A stretch of DNA of 64,000 bases from Bacteroidales bacterium (GCA_023251515.1 JAHEYQ010000018.1:1-64000); one strand, 5' to 3'; numbered from the stretch's first letter, positions 1 to 8,902 are shown. Numbers and translations are program-made. The notes: generated by a model not told the origin, from the letters alone.

Positions 1-154
1 TTTATTCAATAACGCAAATTAATGATAATATTTGTAATCAATTTTATTTTACAAGACAATTATCAATTTCTGGCTAAGTTATGATGAAAATAGATGCTTG
101 AGTTTTTCAGCAGACCCTAAATAAGAAATTGGGGTTATTTATATCAAACAATGA

Positions 155-197
155 AAAATAAACCACTATGAATTTCCAATCCATAGTGGTTTATTTT
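155..197 (-). terminator. Bidirectional intrinsic terminator
   Basis: A 16-bp inverted repeat (155-170 and 182-197) with A-rich and T-rich flanks and an 11-nt loop. It lies 41 bp past the stop of the minus-strand lipoprotein gene ending at 239 and probably terminates it. The T-run on the plus strand could also terminate a gene entering from the left. The first 150 bases hold no gene I can support. Confidence 0.75.
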
Positions 198-238
198 ATG
201 TTTTATTGATTGGTTTAACCCTTAATATTATTTATACT

Positions 239-1027
239 TTAATAATTTTTCACATTCTCTAGTTTGTAATTCTTTGGTGGCTTAGGACATAAAACTGTAT
301 CAATTGTTGGTCCCATATACTCAAGTTTTAAACAAGTAAAACTATATTTTTTCTCTGGTGGCTCAACAGGATAAATATATTTTTCACCATCCTTTACAGC
401 TAACTCTTCAATTATTTTACTACTTTCTATTTTAACAAACTTGCCATCTACATTTATCCTATATTTGCTATTTCGTTCTTGAATAAAGAAATAACCTTTG
501 TGATTTTTAAAAACAGGATATTGAATGAATCTATAACTTCTAACCATTTTATTACTTATTACATAATTTGTATCAATTGTTGATGTAATTTGATAAGTTC
601 TAAAATCATCACCATAAAGTACCAACTGTGAAATTTTCTGTTCACTCTTTAATGAAAAATTAGCAATAATAATTTTACTAATACCAAAACCTTCTGACAT
701 ACTATAGACTAATGATATATATTCATTATTTCTTTGCGGCAACTTACATATCGAATGGCAGTAAATTTCGTTATTAAATGAAAAACCACAAGAGTTATAA
801 TTTTCGAAATTAAAAATATAATCTTTTGCAAACTCTTTTGGAATATCATTTTTAAAAAGTTTTCGTCTTGTATCAACATTTATTTCTAGTGGAAGATTAC
901 GTTCTGGAAATAATCTTATAAATCCCTGAAATTTATCTGACAATTTTTTTGCTACGACTTCTTTATTTTTATCTGTTGAGCAACTAATAAAAACCAAAAG
1001 TATAAACACAATCCTAATTCCTTTCAT
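239..1027 (-). CDS. Hypothetical lipoprotein
   Basis: Unrecognised 262-residue protein. The N-terminus is a lipoprotein signal peptide: Met-Lys-Gly, a hydrophobic stretch, then a lipobox ending FISC with Cys16 as the predicted lipidated residue, followed by charged residues. The rest looks like a soluble, beta-rich domain with alternating hydrophobic and polar residues, several Tyr/Asn-rich segments, and Cys pairs near residues 80-95 and at the C-terminus. No catalytic motif was seen. It is a single gene, divergent from the gene at 1256 and followed by a hairpin terminator at 155-197. Its AT-rich codon use matches the rest of the window. Predicted to be anchored in an envelope membrane; function unknown. 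Confidence 0.75.
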   Translation of the reverse strand: MKGIRIVFILLVFISCSTDKNKEVVAKKLSDKFQGFIRLFPERNLPLEINVDTRRKLFKNDIPKEFAKDYIFNFENYNSCGFSFNNEIYCHSICKLPQRNNEYISLVYSMSEGFGISKIIIANFSLKSEQKISQLVLYGDDFRTYQITSTIDTNYVISNKMVRSYRFIQYPVFKNHKGYFFIQERNSKYRINVDGKFVKIESSKIIEELAVKDGEKYIYPVEPPEKKYSFTCLKLEYMGPTIDTVLCPKPPKNYKLENVKNY

Positions 1028-1204
1028 TACTATAAAATTTATGATTATAATATTAACTTATTTCTTTAATAATTATTATTAAACTTCAAAGCTAACAATT
1101 ATTTAGAAGTCTATCTACATCGCCTTAATTTTCTACAAATATATAAAATTTTATGAAATGCAGTAATATTATACAAAAACCTATGGTAGTAAAAAAAATA
1201 TTAA

Positions 1205-1212
1205 TAAATTTG
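1205..1212 (+). promoter_or_regulatory. Promoter -7 box TAAATTTG
   Basis: Exact match to the Bacteroidota -7 consensus TAnnTTTG, 43 bp before the ATG at 1256. This predicts a leader of about 36 nt. No clear TTG -33 element sits at the usual spacing. The 1028-1255 gap otherwise holds nothing recognisable. Confidence 0.45.
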
Positions 1213-1255
1213 CGGCATTATAATAATCATTCTTATTAACTTAAATTTTATTTTT

Positions 1256-1747
1256 ATGGCATTAGATAATTTAATTTCAATTGAATTTTCTGCTGAAGAT
1301 CTTCAGAAAATAGACGATAGCTTATCTGTTATCGAAACCGTAATTGCAGGCAAAGTTATTGCGCTGCAAAACGAAGAACGCAGCCGCTATGGCAGGGTTG
1401 GCGAAAATACCCAGAACTGGATTTCGAAAGTTCAGGGTCATATGGACAGCAAGCCCAATTTAATTCCACCGTTTATTGATACTACAGAATTTGGCAACGA
1501 TTTAGCAGCCCGCATGAGTATTATGCCCCGCTTAGCTCGCCTTAATGCTGTAGCTACCGGACTGGAAGATACCGCTATTTTGCTGGGCAACGATTTGTAT
1601 AATGCTGCATTGGCATATTATGGTAACATTAAAATGATGACAAAACAAAATGTACCGGGTGCAAAACCTATTTATGAAGATTTAAATCAGCAGTTTCCGG
1701 GCAGACCCAAATCTGTAAAAGCTAAAACTGATACAGAAACTAAGTAA
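1256..1747 (+). CDS. Uncharacterised Bacteroidota protein, 163 aa
   Basis: A 163-residue cytoplasmic-type protein with no signal peptide or membrane segment. It looks mostly alpha-helical (residues 10-45 and 75-130), with a proline-containing linker near residues 65-75 and a Lys/Thr-rich tail. Its layout resembles small uncharacterised proteins I recall from Bacteroidetes, but I cannot name a domain. Codon usage looks richer in G+C than the neighbouring genes (many GCC, CGC and GGC codons), which suggests a different history or higher expression. It is a single gene with its own -7 box and a strong terminator at 1766, followed by short repeats. No function is proposed. Confidence 0.8.
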   Translation: MALDNLISIEFSAEDLQKIDDSLSVIETVIAGKVIALQNEERSRYGRVGENTQNWISKVQGHMDSKPNLIPPFIDTTEFGNDLAARMSIMPRLARLNAVATGLEDTAILLGNDLYNAALAYYGNIKMMTKQNVPGAKPIYEDLNQQFPGRPKSVKAKTDTETK

Positions 1748-1765
1748 CTGCTAAATGGAGTATTG

Positions 1766-1808
1766 AGGTGGTAAAAAGCAGGGCAAGCCTGGTTTTTACC
1801 ACCTTTTT
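1766..1808 (+). terminator. Intrinsic terminator after the 163-aa gene
   Basis: Two 17-nt arms (1766-1782 and 1788-1804) pair with one mismatch around a 5-nt loop and run into a T-tract. The hairpin starts 19 bp after the stop codon. Its arm sequence, of AGGTGGT...ACCACCT type, recurs in the adjoining repeats, so it may belong to the same repeat family. Confidence 0.75.
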
Positions 1809-1813
1809 GCAGC

Positions 1814-1930
1814 TTAAAACCACCTCAGGGGTACTTTTAAGTACATTTAAAGGTAGTAATAACCACCTCGAAGATAGTTTTAAGTACGATTGAGGTAGTT
1901 AAAACCAGGGCTGAGGTAGTTTTAAGTACT
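1814..1930 (+). repeat. Cluster of short direct and inverted repeats
   Basis: Three copies of a TTTTAAGTAC core lie at 1831-1844 (as the palindrome GTACTTTTAAGTAC), 1875-1887 and 1917-1929. TGAGGTAGTT occurs at 1891-1900 and 1912-1921, and a near-exact inverted copy (TTAAAACCACCTCA) at 1814-1827. Units are irregularly spaced, so this is not a CRISPR array. The rest of the gap up to 2114 holds no supportable gene. Confidence 0.6.
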
Positions 1931-2114
1931 GTGGAGGGGGTATTAATCTCAAAAGACGGCGTTTGATGGCAGGTTGGTGGTGGTTATTGAAATGTGTTTT
2001 GTGCTTAGAACAATACATCTGAATATCCGTATGTTTTTATAACGGTTTTCAATAAAAAGATTAAGGATGCTTTCCGCAGAAAATGAAGGTAGCAGTTAAA
2101 GTATTAATACTTGT

Positions 2115-2288
2115 TTATTTATTCTCTCTTTTCTTTTGAAAATAAGATATTAAAACATCTACTATTACCAAAACAATTCCAGAAGAGATAGCAATCCATA
2201 AATTAAATTCTCCATTATTGTTGATCGAATAAATAATATTGACTATTAAAATTATAATCCCTGTTATAATTAATGCTCCTTTTTTCAT
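2115..2288 (-). CDS. 57-aa two-helix membrane protein
   Basis: A short frame encoding 57 residues. It starts MKKGALIITG and has two hydrophobic segments (residues about 5-22 and 30-50) separated by a polar Asn/Gly/Glu turn. It ends in a basic, charged tail (QKKRENK). This hydropathy plus a Lys-Lys start is typical of a small inner-membrane protein rather than chance. It begins 25 bp after the stop of the membrane gene at 2314-2700 on the same strand, so the two probably form one transcript. No function can be assigned. Confidence 0.55.
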   Translation of the reverse strand: MKKGALIITGIIILIVNIIYSINNNGEFNLWIAISSGIVLVIVDVLISYFQKKRENK

Positions 2289-2313
2289 TTATTTCTCTGC
2301 TTTATATTATTAC

Positions 2314-2700
2314 TTATTTATTAAATTGCAGTGTTAACATGTTTATTTCCGGATTAATACTATCATAAATTATTTCTATTGAGTCTCCAACAGATTTATC
2401 ATTAGCACTATATACACTACCCCACGATTTATATAATTTATAATTAGCATAAAATCTATACTTTAAACCTATTTTTTTTAATCGTGTCCTTTCGATAACT
2501 ATAGCTTTAATTATTATTCCTCTTTTTTTTAATGCTTTTTTACTATTATTATGATCAGATATACCATATATTATAACAAAACTCAAAAAGATAGTTGAAA
2601 TAGCAGTAATAATAATATCCTTAATGACACTATTTTTTTTTGTATTCAGCAGTTTCTTTTTAGTATTTCCTTTATTAATCATTTGAAATATATTTATCAA
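2314..2700 (-). CDS. Small membrane protein, DUF3592-like
   Basis: A 128-residue protein with a basic N-terminus, one transmembrane segment at about residues 28-47, and a C-terminal soluble domain. The C-terminal pattern (short beta strands, a Tyr-rich stretch, then VGDSIEIIYD and a final NPEINML) resembles DUF3592-like or similar small envelope domains of Bacteroidetes; this is inference from the pattern only. A later Met at residue 7 could be the real start. Likely co-transcribed with the 57-aa membrane protein downstream. Function unknown. Confidence 0.6.
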   Translation of the reverse strand: MINIFQMINKGNTKKKLLNTKKNSVIKDIIITAISTIFLSFVIIYGISDHNNSKKALKKRGIIIKAIVIERTRLKKIGLKYRFYANYKLYKSWGSVYSANDKSVGDSIEIIYDSINPEINMLTLQFNK

Positions 2701-2795
2701 TAGTTTTCATTAAACCTAATTTATTCACCTAACTACATGAATCTAAAGTTTATTTTACAAAAATAGGAAAAATTTCTTAAATACAAAATCATCAA

Positions 2796-3860
2796 TTACT
2801 TTGTAAAACAAAAATAACCGGGTATAATTCCGGCACGTAAGGAATCGATTACAATGCCATTGGGTGTAAAACGATAAATATAGCCATTTTGGTTGTAATC
2901 AATGGCATCGGAGATATATAATTCGCTGTTAGCAGTGTTAAGCTCCATGCTGTAAAAAAGGCGGTTTTTCTTATTAATAAGCGCAGTGGCCGGCAGCTGT
3001 ATGTCATTAACTGTCATGCAGTAAATATGGTTGTTGATAAACCACAGGCTGTCTTTATTTTTATTTATACAAAGGCTCACAGGCGAAAGGTATTTGCTGG
3101 CAAACAGTATCTTCTTTCCTATTTGCAAATTACTTATGTTAATACAATTAAGCTCAGGAATTTCTTCGTTGTTATAACCGCCGCTGCTTAAAACCCAAAG
3201 TCGGTTTTGCTTGTCGAGCACCATGCTGTTGGGTTCCTTTCCAACTTTTACCGAATCTACCAGCAAATCCAGATCACTGTCAATTACCTGCACGGTATTA
3301 TTGGGAGCTTTCACATAATATTCAGACCAGTTACATACAAAAACCTTATTGTTATATTTCAGCATACGGTCGGTAGATTTGCCGCAATAAATCTTTTTTA
3401 TAATGGTATTGGTTTGCAAATCGAGCACAGATATATAATTGCTCCTAAGGTCAGAAACATAAGCTTTTGTATTGCTTACAGGCAATATAAATCTTGGAGA
3501 TGTAAAACCATTAATCGTTTTCACCGATTTAAAATCATCGGGGTTTACCACTTCTATTTTCCCCGAATTATTAACCACCAGGTAAATCATACCATTAATA
3601 AATTCCATAGAAACAGGTACATCACCCAGAGGTCGTTTGTTGGCTGCATCAAATATTCCGTTGTAAATTTTATGGGTATAAAAATTATAAAAAGAAACCG
3701 AACCGTTGCCATTGGTATAATTGCCCTCATTTACAATAAAAACACCTTTGCCATATATATAATTGGTGTTTTCGGTGTTTACTTCACCAAAATCTTTGTC
3801 TTTGCTGCACGAAAGCAAAAACATCAAAAGCATGATTATATGGATTTTTCTTATTTTCAT
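2796..3860 (-). CDS. btuG: BtuG-like cobalamin-capture lipoprotein (DUF5074/YncE beta-propeller)
   Basis: A 354-residue lipoprotein; the signal peptide ends at a lipobox (LLSC, Cys18). The mature part has repeated blade-like units (FIVNEG, MIYLVVNNSGKIEVV, AYVSDLRSNYISVLDL and similar), the pattern of a seven-bladed YncE/DUF5074 propeller. In gut Bacteroides, BtuG is such a propeller; it binds B12 very tightly on the cell surface and hands it to BtuB. Here it is the last gene of a cobalamin-riboswitch operon behind two TonB receptors, which strongly supports that role. An 82-bp gap carrying a palindromic repeat separates it from the receptor upstream. B12 binding itself is inferred from family and context. 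Confidence 0.82.
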   Translation of the reverse strand: MKIRKIHIIMLLMFLLSCSKDKDFGEVNTENTNYIYGKGVFIVNEGNYTNGNGSVSFYNFYTHKIYNGIFDAANKRPLGDVPVSMEFINGMIYLVVNNSGKIEVVNPDDFKSVKTINGFTSPRFILPVSNTKAYVSDLRSNYISVLDLQTNTIIKKIYCGKSTDRMLKYNNKVFVCNWSEYYVKAPNNTVQVIDSDLDLLVDSVKVGKEPNSMVLDKQNRLWVLSSGGYNNEEIPELNCINISNLQIGKKILFASKYLSPVSLCINKNKDSLWFINNHIYCMTVNDIQLPATALINKKNRLFYSMELNTANSELYISDAIDYNQNGYIYRFTPNGIVIDSLRAGIIPGYFCFTK

Positions 3861-3893
3861 AAGTATAATTTAATTGTTTTCAATAACTTGATA

Positions 3894-3926
3894 AAACCTG
3901 ACAGGTTTTTGAAACCTGTCAGGTTT
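3894..3926. repeat. Palindromic intergenic repeat (REP-like)
   Basis: Two 15-bp arms, AAACCTGACAGGTTT (3894-3908) and its reverse complement (3912-3926), separated by TTG. Each arm is itself an odd palindrome. It lies between the second TonB receptor and btuG within the operon. A related palindrome occurs at 5891-5905. It could form a strong hairpin that lowers read-through or stabilises the upstream mRNA. Confidence 0.65.
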
Positions 3927-3942
3927 ATAAGAATCAGGCTTT

Positions 3943-5877
3943 TCATTTCTTAGTAAAATTATATTTAAGTTTAATTTCCATATTTCTGCCGGGCATAGGC
4001 TGCCATGCAATAGCCTGGTAATCCACATCAAACAGATTGTTTACATTCAATTGCATTGAAAAACGATGTTCCTTTACAGGAAATAGCATTCCCAGACTAA
4101 AATCAGCCAGTTGATAAGCCGGCATATAGCGGGTATTGGAAGTATTGGTAAATCGTTTTCCGGTAAAATGATTGGAAAAAGCAATAAAATATTGCTTCCA
4201 TTCAGCCCTTAATCCTGCATTATAAGAATGCATAGGTGTATATATCAACTGCTTATCGGTAGTTTCGTCATTCTGATTGATAGGTTTCAGGTTTCGTGCC
4301 GAAGTATAAGCATAAGTTGCGTTAAACCTGAATATTACTTTCTTTAACTGATAAACCATATTTGCATTAATCTCAATTCCCTGCGAGCTAACTTCTTTCA
4401 GGTTCAAGGGTGTCCAATACCTGAAAACAGGATCGGGCTGCCACAAAATCCAGTCGGTAATATGGGTATAAAAATAAGTCATTTCAGTATTCAAACTAAA
4501 ATGCTTTTTCATTTTCAGCTCATAAGCTAAACCTCCTTCAGTAGAAAAACCATCTTCAGGTTTCAGTTCAGCATTTCCACCCGGCGACCAATACAAATCG
4601 TTGAGCGAAGGCAAATGGTAATTCTTTGAAATATGCGCTTTTAGAGTTAGTGTATTATTTTTCAGCAAATGATAATCAACACCCAAAGAAGGCAGGAAAG
4701 GTTGTAATTCCTTGTCGGTAATTTCTTTTCGAATCACTGCATTTAAAGTCAATCTATCTGTAATTTCGGAAGTTGCACCAGCAAAAGCCGATAACTGATT
4801 TCGGGTTTTAATTCCCTGATAGTTATTAGAATTTATCAGAAAATAATCATTGGTAATTCCGGCATTTAAAGTTGTCTTTTCAGTTAAAGCATAACGATAT
4901 TTCAAATTAGCAGCAAATGTGTGCGTCCGGTTATCCGAATTAATAAAAGCAACTTTGTTGGTATAATTAAGGAAATCATAGATATAAGCAAGGCTTGTTT
5001 CCAGTTTGCCTTTGCCTTTGTAATGTTTCCAATTGGCACTTCCACGGAAAAGTGAGTTCTTTTGTTGTTCATTCTTATCAATTGGCAATACCACTATAGG
5101 TTGTGGAATATCTCTGTCATTCCGCTGAAACCAAAGTTTTAAACCCAGCTCATCACCCGGTGTTGGCTGTAAATACAATTCCTGTAAAAACCCATATTGT
5201 TGGTAAGCAGCATCCTTTCTGATTTCAATGGGAATTTCACTTCCGGATGCGATATTCTTAAATGAAAAATCGTTGGCAGCACTCATATACATCAAACGGC
5301 TACGGCTGCTGAATTTCCCTTCTCTGAATCCCACATCCAGATAAGAGCCATAAGCAGAAAAGCTGCCGATTTGCTGCATATAACTTATATTCAGCTTCTC
5401 ATGGCTGCTTTTATTTTCGATATTTATGCTTCCACCCAATCCGCCACTATTATTTATCAGCGAACTACCTCCAAACATCAGTTTAATATCATCCATAAAG
5501 AAAACCGGTAAGGAAGAAAAATCCATCTGACTGAGCATAGGTGAATTAATAGCTACATCGTTCCACATTACAGGCGTATGCGAGGCAGATGTCCCTCTGA
5601 AAGAAGCCGTTGCCAACCCACCCTGACCATAAGTCTTCATAAAAACCGAAGTATGAGCCGATAACAAATCAGACAATGATGCACCTATTTGTTTTTGCAA
5701 AACCAAAGAATCGATTTTACTGGTTTTTAATCCCTGAAGCGGATTTAATCGCTTTTCGGAAACGGTAATACCTTCTATCATCAAAGTATCCTTTAATTTT
5801 TGGCTATACCCCTCTCCTATCATCAGAACTAACTGAAGATTAAGCAGTATAAATCCAAAAATTAAACGTGTTTTCAT
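3943..5877 (-). CDS. TonB-dependent outer-membrane receptor (B12 operon, second copy)
   Basis: A 644-residue receptor with a signal peptide (about residues 1-25, ending GYSQ). The N-terminal plug domain runs to about residue 165 (ASLSDLLSA, GGLATASFRGTSASHTPV, SGGLGGSINI), followed by a 22-strand-type barrel ending in an aromatic-rich C-terminus. The plug follows directly after a short N-terminal stretch; there is no carboxypeptidase-like domain. Substrate is not readable from sequence; position in the riboswitch operon between a BtuB-like receptor and btuG points to a corrinoid or a related ligand. It is clearly diverged from the receptor just upstream, so it may widen corrinoid specificity. 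Needs TonB-ExbBD from elsewhere. Confidence 0.85.
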   Translation of the reverse strand: MKTRLIFGFILLNLQLVLMIGEGYSQKLKDTLMIEGITVSEKRLNPLQGLKTSKIDSLVLQKQIGASLSDLLSAHTSVFMKTYGQGGLATASFRGTSASHTPVMWNDVAINSPMLSQMDFSSLPVFFMDDIKLMFGGSSLINNSGGLGGSINIENKSSHEKLNISYMQQIGSFSAYGSYLDVGFREGKFSSRSRLMYMSAANDFSFKNIASGSEIPIEIRKDAAYQQYGFLQELYLQPTPGDELGLKLWFQRNDRDIPQPIVVLPIDKNEQQKNSLFRGSANWKHYKGKGKLETSLAYIYDFLNYTNKVAFINSDNRTHTFAANLKYRYALTEKTTLNAGITNDYFLINSNNYQGIKTRNQLSAFAGATSEITDRLTLNAVIRKEITDKELQPFLPSLGVDYHLLKNNTLTLKAHISKNYHLPSLNDLYWSPGGNAELKPEDGFSTEGGLAYELKMKKHFSLNTEMTYFYTHITDWILWQPDPVFRYWTPLNLKEVSSQGIEINANMVYQLKKVIFRFNATYAYTSARNLKPINQNDETTDKQLIYTPMHSYNAGLRAEWKQYFIAFSNHFTGKRFTNTSNTRYMPAYQLADFSLGMLFPVKEHRFSMQLNVNNLFDVDYQAIAWQPMPGRNMEIKLKYNFTKK

Positions 5878-5890
5878 TTTACTATTTTTT

Positions 5891-5905
5891 AAATCTGGCA
5901 GATTT
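5891..5905. repeat. Short palindrome related to the 3894 repeat
   Basis: AAATCTGGCAGATTT lies between the two TonB receptor genes. Against the arm at 3894-3908 it has paired changes (C to T and G to A) that keep the palindrome, giving the shared form AAAYCTGNCAGRTTT. Confidence 0.4.
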
Positions 5906-5909
5906 TAAT

Positions 5910-7883
5910 TTATAAAATTTCAATTACATCATTCCCATGTTTTTCTATTTTCTTTTCCAGATTCAGGCTGATATTTACACCTGCCCTTAACCATCTGCCC
6001 GGCATTTGTATATTGCCTATATCCTGATATTTTTTGTCGAAAAGATTGGCAGCTTCAAAAAAGCAACTCCAATCATTTCCCTGATAAGTTACACGTGCAT
6101 CAATAGTTACAAATTTTTGATACGCAGTTTCTTTATTGGTAGCTATATCGGTATAGGTTCCCATTCTTTCCTGATAACACATTGCCCAATCGGCTTTCAA
6201 ACGCTTGTAAATGCGATGCTCCAGATTAGCTGTAATTTTATGTTTTAAGTAATCGAGCGCATAATAAGAAATAAAGTTTTCGCTGTTTTTCTCTAAATCT
6301 AAAAAACTATATGACAAATTAATATTTTTAAAGATAAACCCTTTATTAATTAAGCTTTCCAAATTAATTTTAGCCGAAAATTCAAACCCATTTGTAATGA
6401 TATTCGTTAAATTTCGACTTTCCCATTTTACCGAATCAGGATGTTTTACCCAGTCAATCAGATTATTGGCATCTCTGCGAAAAACAGCAATATGAGCATT
6501 TACCGTATTGGAATTGAACTTAATACCGCTTTCATATGCAATGGCTTCTTCGGGTTTCAGGTTGATATTTCCTTTGTTGGTTGGTCCAACATAGTATAAA
6601 TCAGTATAAGTAGGCATTCGCATTGATTGGTTAACCGAGGCAAACCATTTCCAGTTTCCTGTAATATCATAACTTACATCTAATCCAGCATTTACCTTGC
6701 TGTCAAAATCAGAATTCAGATTTACATACATTCCTCCTGAAATATTAAAATGACCATATTTATATGATTGTTCTCCATAAAAACCAATATTTTCGCGATG
6801 ATGTGATTTAGTAAATGTACCCAGCGGTTCTCCCGGAACATCCATTGTATCGGCCATGTTTTCTCCCAAAACATTACTCAATATATTTTCGGAACGGAAC
6901 TCTGCACCAAAAGCAGTTTTTCCGATACATGAATTAAAGTTCATATTTACTTCAGCACCATAAGTTTGTGTAAGGTGGTAATTATGTGTTTTATACCAGC
7001 TTGGGGGATTATTCCTGAATAATTCAAACCTGTCCTGATGACGGCGATAATAAATATTGGATTTTAAATTATAAAAATATGGATTTTTATAGGTTACATT
7101 GGCAAAGAAAACCTTGGTTTGTTCAAACTGATTGGGATATTTGGCTGAATAAAAACTATTAGCTCCGAATTGTTTGTTATTATAGCCGGTTTGTAATCCA
7201 ACACTTCCCTTTTTCAACTGCAAATCATTCTGATAAAACAAATTGGCAATATCAAAATCGGTATTATTGATATAACCGTCAGAACCTTTTTTGCCAACCG
7301 AAAAATAATTCTGCATATTCCGATTAGCAAGCGATAATGAAGCATTGGTAGTATAAAGCTGATTTTCGCCTATAACAGAAGAAAGTTTCAATCGATTTTC
7401 TTTTTTGCTTCCGGTTATAATATTGATTGCACCTGTAAAAGCATTGGTTCCATAAACTCTGGCTGCAGGTCCTTCCAGAATCTCAATTCTATCAATATCC
7501 TGCAAATCAACGGGTAAATTCATATTGTGATGTCCGGTTTGAGGGTCATTCATTTTTACCCCATTTAATAAAATAAGACATTGTTCAAAAGAACCACCAC
7601 GAATGCTTATATCAGCCTGTACACCATAGTCACCACGTTGACGAATATCCACATTCAATGCATATTCAAGTAATTCTGACAAACTCTGTACCGGAGCTTT
7701 GGTAATTTCCTCTTTATTAATAATCTGTATAACTCTTGCCGATTCATTATAAAAAGTGGGAATACGCGAACTCATTACTTCCGTTTCTTTTAAATGAATG
7801 GTGTCTGTTTGCGAATACAGATTGAATGATAATAAAATAAAAATAATTAATACAAAATTTCGTTGTAATAAATTGATTGTCAT
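5910..7883 (-). CDS. btuB: BtuB-like TonB-dependent receptor
   Basis: A 657-residue outer-membrane receptor with a signal peptide ending near SLYSQ (residue 25). A TonB-box-like segment around KETEVMSS follows, then a plug domain (residues about 45-165, with ISIRGGSFEQCLILLNGVKMND and YGTNAFTGAINII) and a C-terminal beta barrel. Plug wording and length match the BtuB/cobalamin receptor group of Bacteroidetes. It lies 10 bp after the T9SS surface-protein gene and 32 bp before the second receptor, all downstream of a cobalamin riboswitch. Expected role: energy-dependent uptake of corrinoid passed on by BtuG-like surface proteins. The symbol rests on family and context. Confidence 0.85.
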   Translation of the reverse strand: MTINLLQRNFVLIIFILLSFNLYSQTDTIHLKETEVMSSRIPTFYNESARVIQIINKEEITKAPVQSLSELLEYALNVDIRQRGDYGVQADISIRGGSFEQCLILLNGVKMNDPQTGHHNMNLPVDLQDIDRIEILEGPAARVYGTNAFTGAINIITGSKKENRLKLSSVIGENQLYTTNASLSLANRNMQNYFSVGKKGSDGYINNTDFDIANLFYQNDLQLKKGSVGLQTGYNNKQFGANSFYSAKYPNQFEQTKVFFANVTYKNPYFYNLKSNIYYRRHQDRFELFRNNPPSWYKTHNYHLTQTYGAEVNMNFNSCIGKTAFGAEFRSENILSNVLGENMADTMDVPGEPLGTFTKSHHRENIGFYGEQSYKYGHFNISGGMYVNLNSDFDSKVNAGLDVSYDITGNWKWFASVNQSMRMPTYTDLYYVGPTNKGNINLKPEEAIAYESGIKFNSNTVNAHIAVFRRDANNLIDWVKHPDSVKWESRNLTNIITNGFEFSAKINLESLINKGFIFKNINLSYSFLDLEKNSENFISYYALDYLKHKITANLEHRIYKRLKADWAMCYQERMGTYTDIATNKETAYQKFVTIDARVTYQGNDWSCFFEAANLFDKKYQDIGNIQMPGRWLRAGVNISLNLEKKIEKHGNDVIEIL

Positions 7884-7893
7884 GCTGGTTATT

Positions 7894-8898
7894 TTAATAA
7901 ATAATTATTTTTTCAGAAAACATATTCCCATTTTCATCATTTCCTTTAATAAAATAAATCCCTGTATCTAAATCTTTTATATCAATGGTAATTTGGTTTT
8001 CAAAATTTAGCTGTTTTAATAATTTAGCTGTTAAATCCAATAGCTGAATTTGATACTTAGCCAAATTTAAAGCAGTAAGATTTATAAAACTATTCGAAGG
8101 ATTGGGATAAATCCTGATAAATTTATTTTCTGATATATTATCTGAAATTCCGATATTTGTGGTATTGTGAATTACACCAACTGCATCCAGATCGAAGCCG
8201 GAAGTCCAGAACGGAGTTGGGAAAGGATCGTTAATCACATTTCCCTGAGAATCATAATTCCGATAATATTCACCGATACTACCAATTACATCAACAATTC
8301 GGATGTGGGTAATATGGTTTAAATCAATACCTGAACTATCCTGTAAATCATTTAAATCAAATGGAGTACCATAAAATACTTTATATTTCCCTGCAAGATT
8401 ATGAATCTTAGTAGCCTCTAAGGTTCCGAAACCTGGAATCTGAGTTGTGGTTTGCGTAAGCGAAACAGACGGAAATCTCACAAAATGAGTTCCATCCGAA
8501 CTAGCTTCCACATAAGCCAGTTCGAGGAACATATCATCAAATGAATTCTCGAAAACTGCAAAATCAAAACCTGCACCATTTACAATCGGATGATTAAAAC
8601 TTAAAACAGCACTTCCTCCATCACCTAAGCTAATCGTATTATTATCAGCCAATCCAAATGCGGAAGAAGAATCACCAAAGCTTGCTTTATTTGCTCCGGG
8701 ATAAGCCGGATCTTCAAATGCAGTATCACTTATATTTACATACCCTCTTGTAATATTGCACATTACCGCCCAATCTATAAAAATTGAAGAATCTTTATTA
8801 ATAGCTGTTGACCCGATTTGACCTGCTGCTGGCGGATATTGTGCAAAAACGCTTGAAAATATCAAAGTAAAAACCAAAAGTGATGTAAATCTTTTCAT
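7894..8898 (-). CDS. T9SS-sorted cell-surface protein of the B12 operon
   Basis: A 334-residue secreted protein. The signal peptide ends near SVFAQ (residue 19). A beta-rich domain covers about residues 20-245, with AGFDFAVFENSFDDMFLELAYVEAS and a closing FDLDAVGVIHN strand, a layout I recall for 'cell surface' proteins near btuB genes. The last 75 residues are a T9SS type A sorting domain (IRIYPNPS, then GIYFIKG). It begins 4 bp after the DUF4465-like gene, so translation is probably coupled. Expected location is the cell surface or outside. A role in corrinoid capture or handling is inferred from the operon only; no ligand residues can be named. Confidence 0.75.
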   Translation of the reverse strand: MKRFTSLLVFTLIFSSVFAQYPPAAGQIGSTAINKDSSIFIDWAVMCNITRGYVNISDTAFEDPAYPGANKASFGDSSSAFGLADNNTISLGDGGSAVLSFNHPIVNGAGFDFAVFENSFDDMFLELAYVEASSDGTHFVRFPSVSLTQTTTQIPGFGTLEATKIHNLAGKYKVFYGTPFDLNDLQDSSGIDLNHITHIRIVDVIGSIGEYYRNYDSQGNVINDPFPTPFWTSGFDLDAVGVIHNTTNIGISDNISENKFIRIYPNPSNSFINLTALNLAKYQIQLLDLTAKLLKQLNFENQITIDIKDLDTGIYFIKGNDENGNMFSEKIIIY

Positions 8899-8902
8899 TC
8901 GC

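Noticed and set aside
1814..1930. Possible CRISPR array
   Set aside because: Repeat words are 10-18 bp, occur in both orientations and are irregularly spaced; there are no cas genes.
3207..3953. 248-aa plus-strand open frame over btuG
   Set aside because: It lies opposite the well-supported btuG gene and its product is a low-complexity, basic, His/Ile-rich sequence with no domain. It is a shadow of the minus-strand gene.
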